NCBI RefSeq assembly: GCF_001435235.1
Contig: NZ_AZGB01000016.1
Span: 293,257-357,256 of the forward strand
Direction: 5' to 3'
DNA length: 64,000 nt
Origin: Liquorilactobacillus ghanensis DSM 18630
GTDB lineage: Bacteria; Bacillota; Bacilli; Lactobacillales; Lactobacillaceae
The notes beneath the pieces were generated by a model. That model searched no databases and was not told the DNA's origin. It was given only the letters and a program-made list of their open reading frames with translations. Positions 62,361-64,000 of this stretch are shown in pieces. Position numbers and translations under genes: made by a program. How positions within the stretch are numbered: the first letter of the stretch is position 1; every line of letters begins with the position of its first letter.

Positions 62361-62402
62361 TAAAAGAGGCTGGAGAATTTTCCTCCGACCTCTTTTTATT
62401 TT
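62361..62402 (+). terminator. Rho-independent terminator after the GH1 gene
   Basis: AAAAGAGGCTGGAG pairs with CTCCGACCTCTTTT, followed by T-rich sequence. Confidence 0.85.
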
Positions 62403-62449
62403 TTGCAAATTTTTGAAAATTAGCGGTATCAAGCTGACTGGTGATTAGG

Positions 62450-63202
62450 TTATTGTTGCTCATGAATTAAATTTAATAAAAGTTCAACGAATAAAATCGG
62501 GACAGCTTGGGCATCAACTACTGAACGGTTAGAGAAACTGCTGCCAGGCAAGACGATACTGTGCTTAAAGTTTGCCATCAGCGCCGCTTTAGGGTTCATG
62601 GTAATTAAAAATGAATTTTGGGGCATATTGTTATCAATAGCCGTTAATAAGTGACTGAAGTTACTTTTATTTCCACTAATTGAGAATAAAACAAGGGTCG
62701 CATCATCAGAAATAGTATTCGTTAGATGAGCAGCATTAATATAATCGTTTGCGTATAATGACAAAATTCCCAAATCCTCTAAGCCAAGAAAGAGTTCTTT
62801 GGCAGGTAACGCGGAAAAATGCACTCCAAGTAAATAGTTCATGGTAGGAGCCATAAGAGCTTTTTCTAATTGTTTCATCAATTTGGAATCCAACTGAGAT
62901 AATTGTTCGATGATTTTAGTATAATCGTTAAGAAAAATAGATTGCATGTCACGTGGATCAGCATGATGGCGGTTATTTCGTAAATAATTAATCATCTCAA
63001 AGCGGAATTCCTTGTAGCCGTTAAAACCTAAAGATTGACAGAATCTTAATACCGCGGAAGTAGAAGTACCAGCTCGATCAGCAAGTTTAGTGATCGTAAA
63101 AGTTTCCACGTGTTCAGGGTATTTTAAAATATAGTCGCTTACTTTCAATTCAGATTTTGAAAAATGGCTAGTTTTTTGTTGAATGGCGTTGATAATATTC
63201 AT
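62450..63202 (-). CDS. MurR/RpiR-family transcriptional regulator
   Basis: The 250-residue regulator has an N-terminal RpiR HTH (LKVSDYILKYPEHVETFTITKLADRAGTSTSAVLRFCQSLGFNGYKEFRFEM over residues 18-68) and a degenerate C-terminal SIS sugar-phosphate domain (LVLFSISGNKSNFSHLLTAI). ATG 63202 has GAGGAA 6 bp upstream (minus strand). It is divergent from the beta-glucoside PTS gene and is likely its repressor or activator, sensing a phosphosugar. Confidence 0.88.
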   Translation of the reverse strand: MNIINAIQQKTSHFSKSELKVSDYILKYPEHVETFTITKLADRAGTSTSAVLRFCQSLGFNGYKEFRFEMINYLRNNRHHADPRDMQSIFLNDYTKIIEQLSQLDSKLMKQLEKALMAPTMNYLLGVHFSALPAKELFLGLEDLGILSLYANDYINAAHLTNTISDDATLVLFSISGNKSNFSHLLTAIDNNMPQNSFLITMNPKAALMANFKHSIVLPGSSFSNRSVVDAQAVPILFVELLLNLIHEQQ

Positions 63203-63282
63203 AAAAATTCCTCGCTGCATAGTTGATAAGTTAACTTTAATTCGTTGTGGAGATTTAGTCAAAGTTATTTTTCAATTAATTA

Positions 63283-63312
63283 TTGACAGCGCTTTCTATA
63301 AAATGATATACT
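63283..63312 (+). promoter_or_regulatory. SigA promoter with overlapping cre-like site for the PTS gene
   Basis: TTGACA (63283-63288), an 18-bp spacer and an extended TGA-TATACT (63304-63312). A cre-like TGACAGCGCTTTCT (12 of 14) at 63284-63297 overlaps the -35 and spacer, so CcpA binding should block polymerase. Confidence 0.75.
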
Positions 63313-63374
63313 CTTTTTGGCAAAAGTCTCAATTACAATTGACAAAATTATCAGAAAAGAGGAGAATTATGTAT

Positions 63375-64000
63375 GGATTATCAGGAACTGGCATCAAAGA
63401 TTGTTAGCAATGTTGGGGGTATTAATAATATTGAAAGTGTTAGTCATTGTATGACTCGACTCAGATTTAACCTTAAGGATGTTAGTAAGGCAAATAAAGA
63501 ATCATTAGAAAATCTAGAAGGAGTCATTGGTGTTGTATATGCTGGGGAACAATACATGGTTATTTTGGGGAAGCATCTGATTCCTACATATGAAGCAATA
63601 ACTAAGAATTTTGATATTAAAACAGGCAGCATTGTTAATGAAAATCTTGATGATTTGTCTAAAAAGAAAGAACCTTTAACTTGGAAAAACTTAGGATCGA
63701 AATTTATTGGGTTTATTTCTGCATCTGTAACGCCATTAATTCCTGGTTTAATTGCAGGTGGCATGCTAAAGGTTGTTTTACTATTAGCCGTAACTTTCAT
63801 GGATCCCTCGTTTGCAAAAAGTTCATCCTATTTACTATTATCGGCAATTGCTGATGCTCCTTTTTATTTTATGCCAATTATTGTGGCCTATGGAGCAGCT
63901 ACAAAATTAGGAGGGACACCAGTTTATGCTATGGTTGCTACCGCATCTTTGCTGCACGGTAACTATACTACTTTGGTAACAGAAACGGCTAAACATGTAA
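63375..64000 (+). CDS. PTS beta-glucoside-type transporter subunit EIIBC(A), 3' end outside window
   Basis: The frame begins MDYQELASKIVSNVGGINNI at ATG 63375 (AGGAG 8 bp upstream; ATG 63371 is out of frame) and runs off the window after about 208 residues. The EIIB phosphorylation site is the Cys in SHCMTRLRF (near residue 26), followed by the start of EIIC (FIGFISASVTPLIPGLIAGGMLKVV). It takes up and phosphorylates an aryl- or alkyl-beta-glucoside at the membrane, feeding the GH1 6-phospho-beta-glucosidase. RpiR control and a cre are visible upstream. Confidence 0.92.

Overview
The window is chromosomal DNA from a low-GC Gram-positive bacterium, most likely a member of the Lactobacillaceae. 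The evidence is a sortase LPQTG surface protein at the left edge, three T-box leaders, strong GGAGG-type ribosome binding sites with some GTG and TTG starts, CcpA-type catabolite (cre-like) sites, a PTS beta-glucoside locus and plant-sugar catabolism genes. The genus cannot be fixed from the sequence alone. No rRNA, tRNA, CRISPR array, prophage or intact insertion sequence was seen.

Layout. 1-2.1 kb: end of a repeat-rich LPXTG adhesin-like protein, then a Cof-type HAD phosphatase. 2.5-6.4 kb: a metal-type P-ATPase locus in which four consecutive proteins each carry an HMA-like domain without CxxC; the ATPase is broken by one in-frame TAA, and the locus ends with a small DUF6110-type membrane protein. 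6.5-8.7 kb: a PgpA-type phosphatase and a YjeM-type permease. 8.7-26.5 kb: three T-box leaders, all best read as methionine-specific, control (i) a MetE/YxjG-like methionine synthase, (ii) an unusual ten-gene operon of APC permease, cyclase-family hydrolase, M14 deacylase, complete Dpp/Opp-type ABC transporter, ornithine-cyclodeaminase-family enzyme and AhpD-like protein, and (iii) a polar amino acid ABC transporter plus a peptide-binding protein. A decayed IS256-family transposase lies between (ii) and (iii).

26.6-35.0 kb: a complete kdpFABCDE potassium uptake locus, preceded by a TTAAC direct-repeat operator and a small unrecognised gene. 35.1-37.6 kb (minus strand): a YbaK-type tRNA deacylase and an OppA lipoprotein; oppA is preceded by a strong promoter and a structured leader RNA ending in a terminator, of no class I recognise. 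37.8-39.4 kb: a class-I amidotransferase-type hydrolase and a phosphoribosyltransferase.

39.5-45.9 kb: an L-rhamnose regulon (AraC regulator, MFS porter, rhaB, rhaM, rhaA, rhaD) behind a near-perfect cre. 46-50.9 kb: an AEC transporter and an MMPL transporter next to a LiaRS/DesKR-like two-component system. 51-64 kb: a glycoside island with an alcohol dehydrogenase, two AraC-MFS modules (one with an esterase; one with a GH78 alpha-L-rhamnosidase, a ROK kinase and a GH1 6-phospho-beta-glucosidase), an RpiR regulator and the start of a beta-glucoside PTS permease. Together with the rhamnose operon this suggests growth on rhamnosyl-glucosides of plant origin (inference).

The strongest candidates for undescribed biology are the methionine T-box-controlled deacylase/ABC/OCD operon (10.2-20.3 kb), the four-HMA-domain P-ATPase locus (2.5-6.4 kb) and the structured leader RNA of oppA (37.4-37.6 kb).
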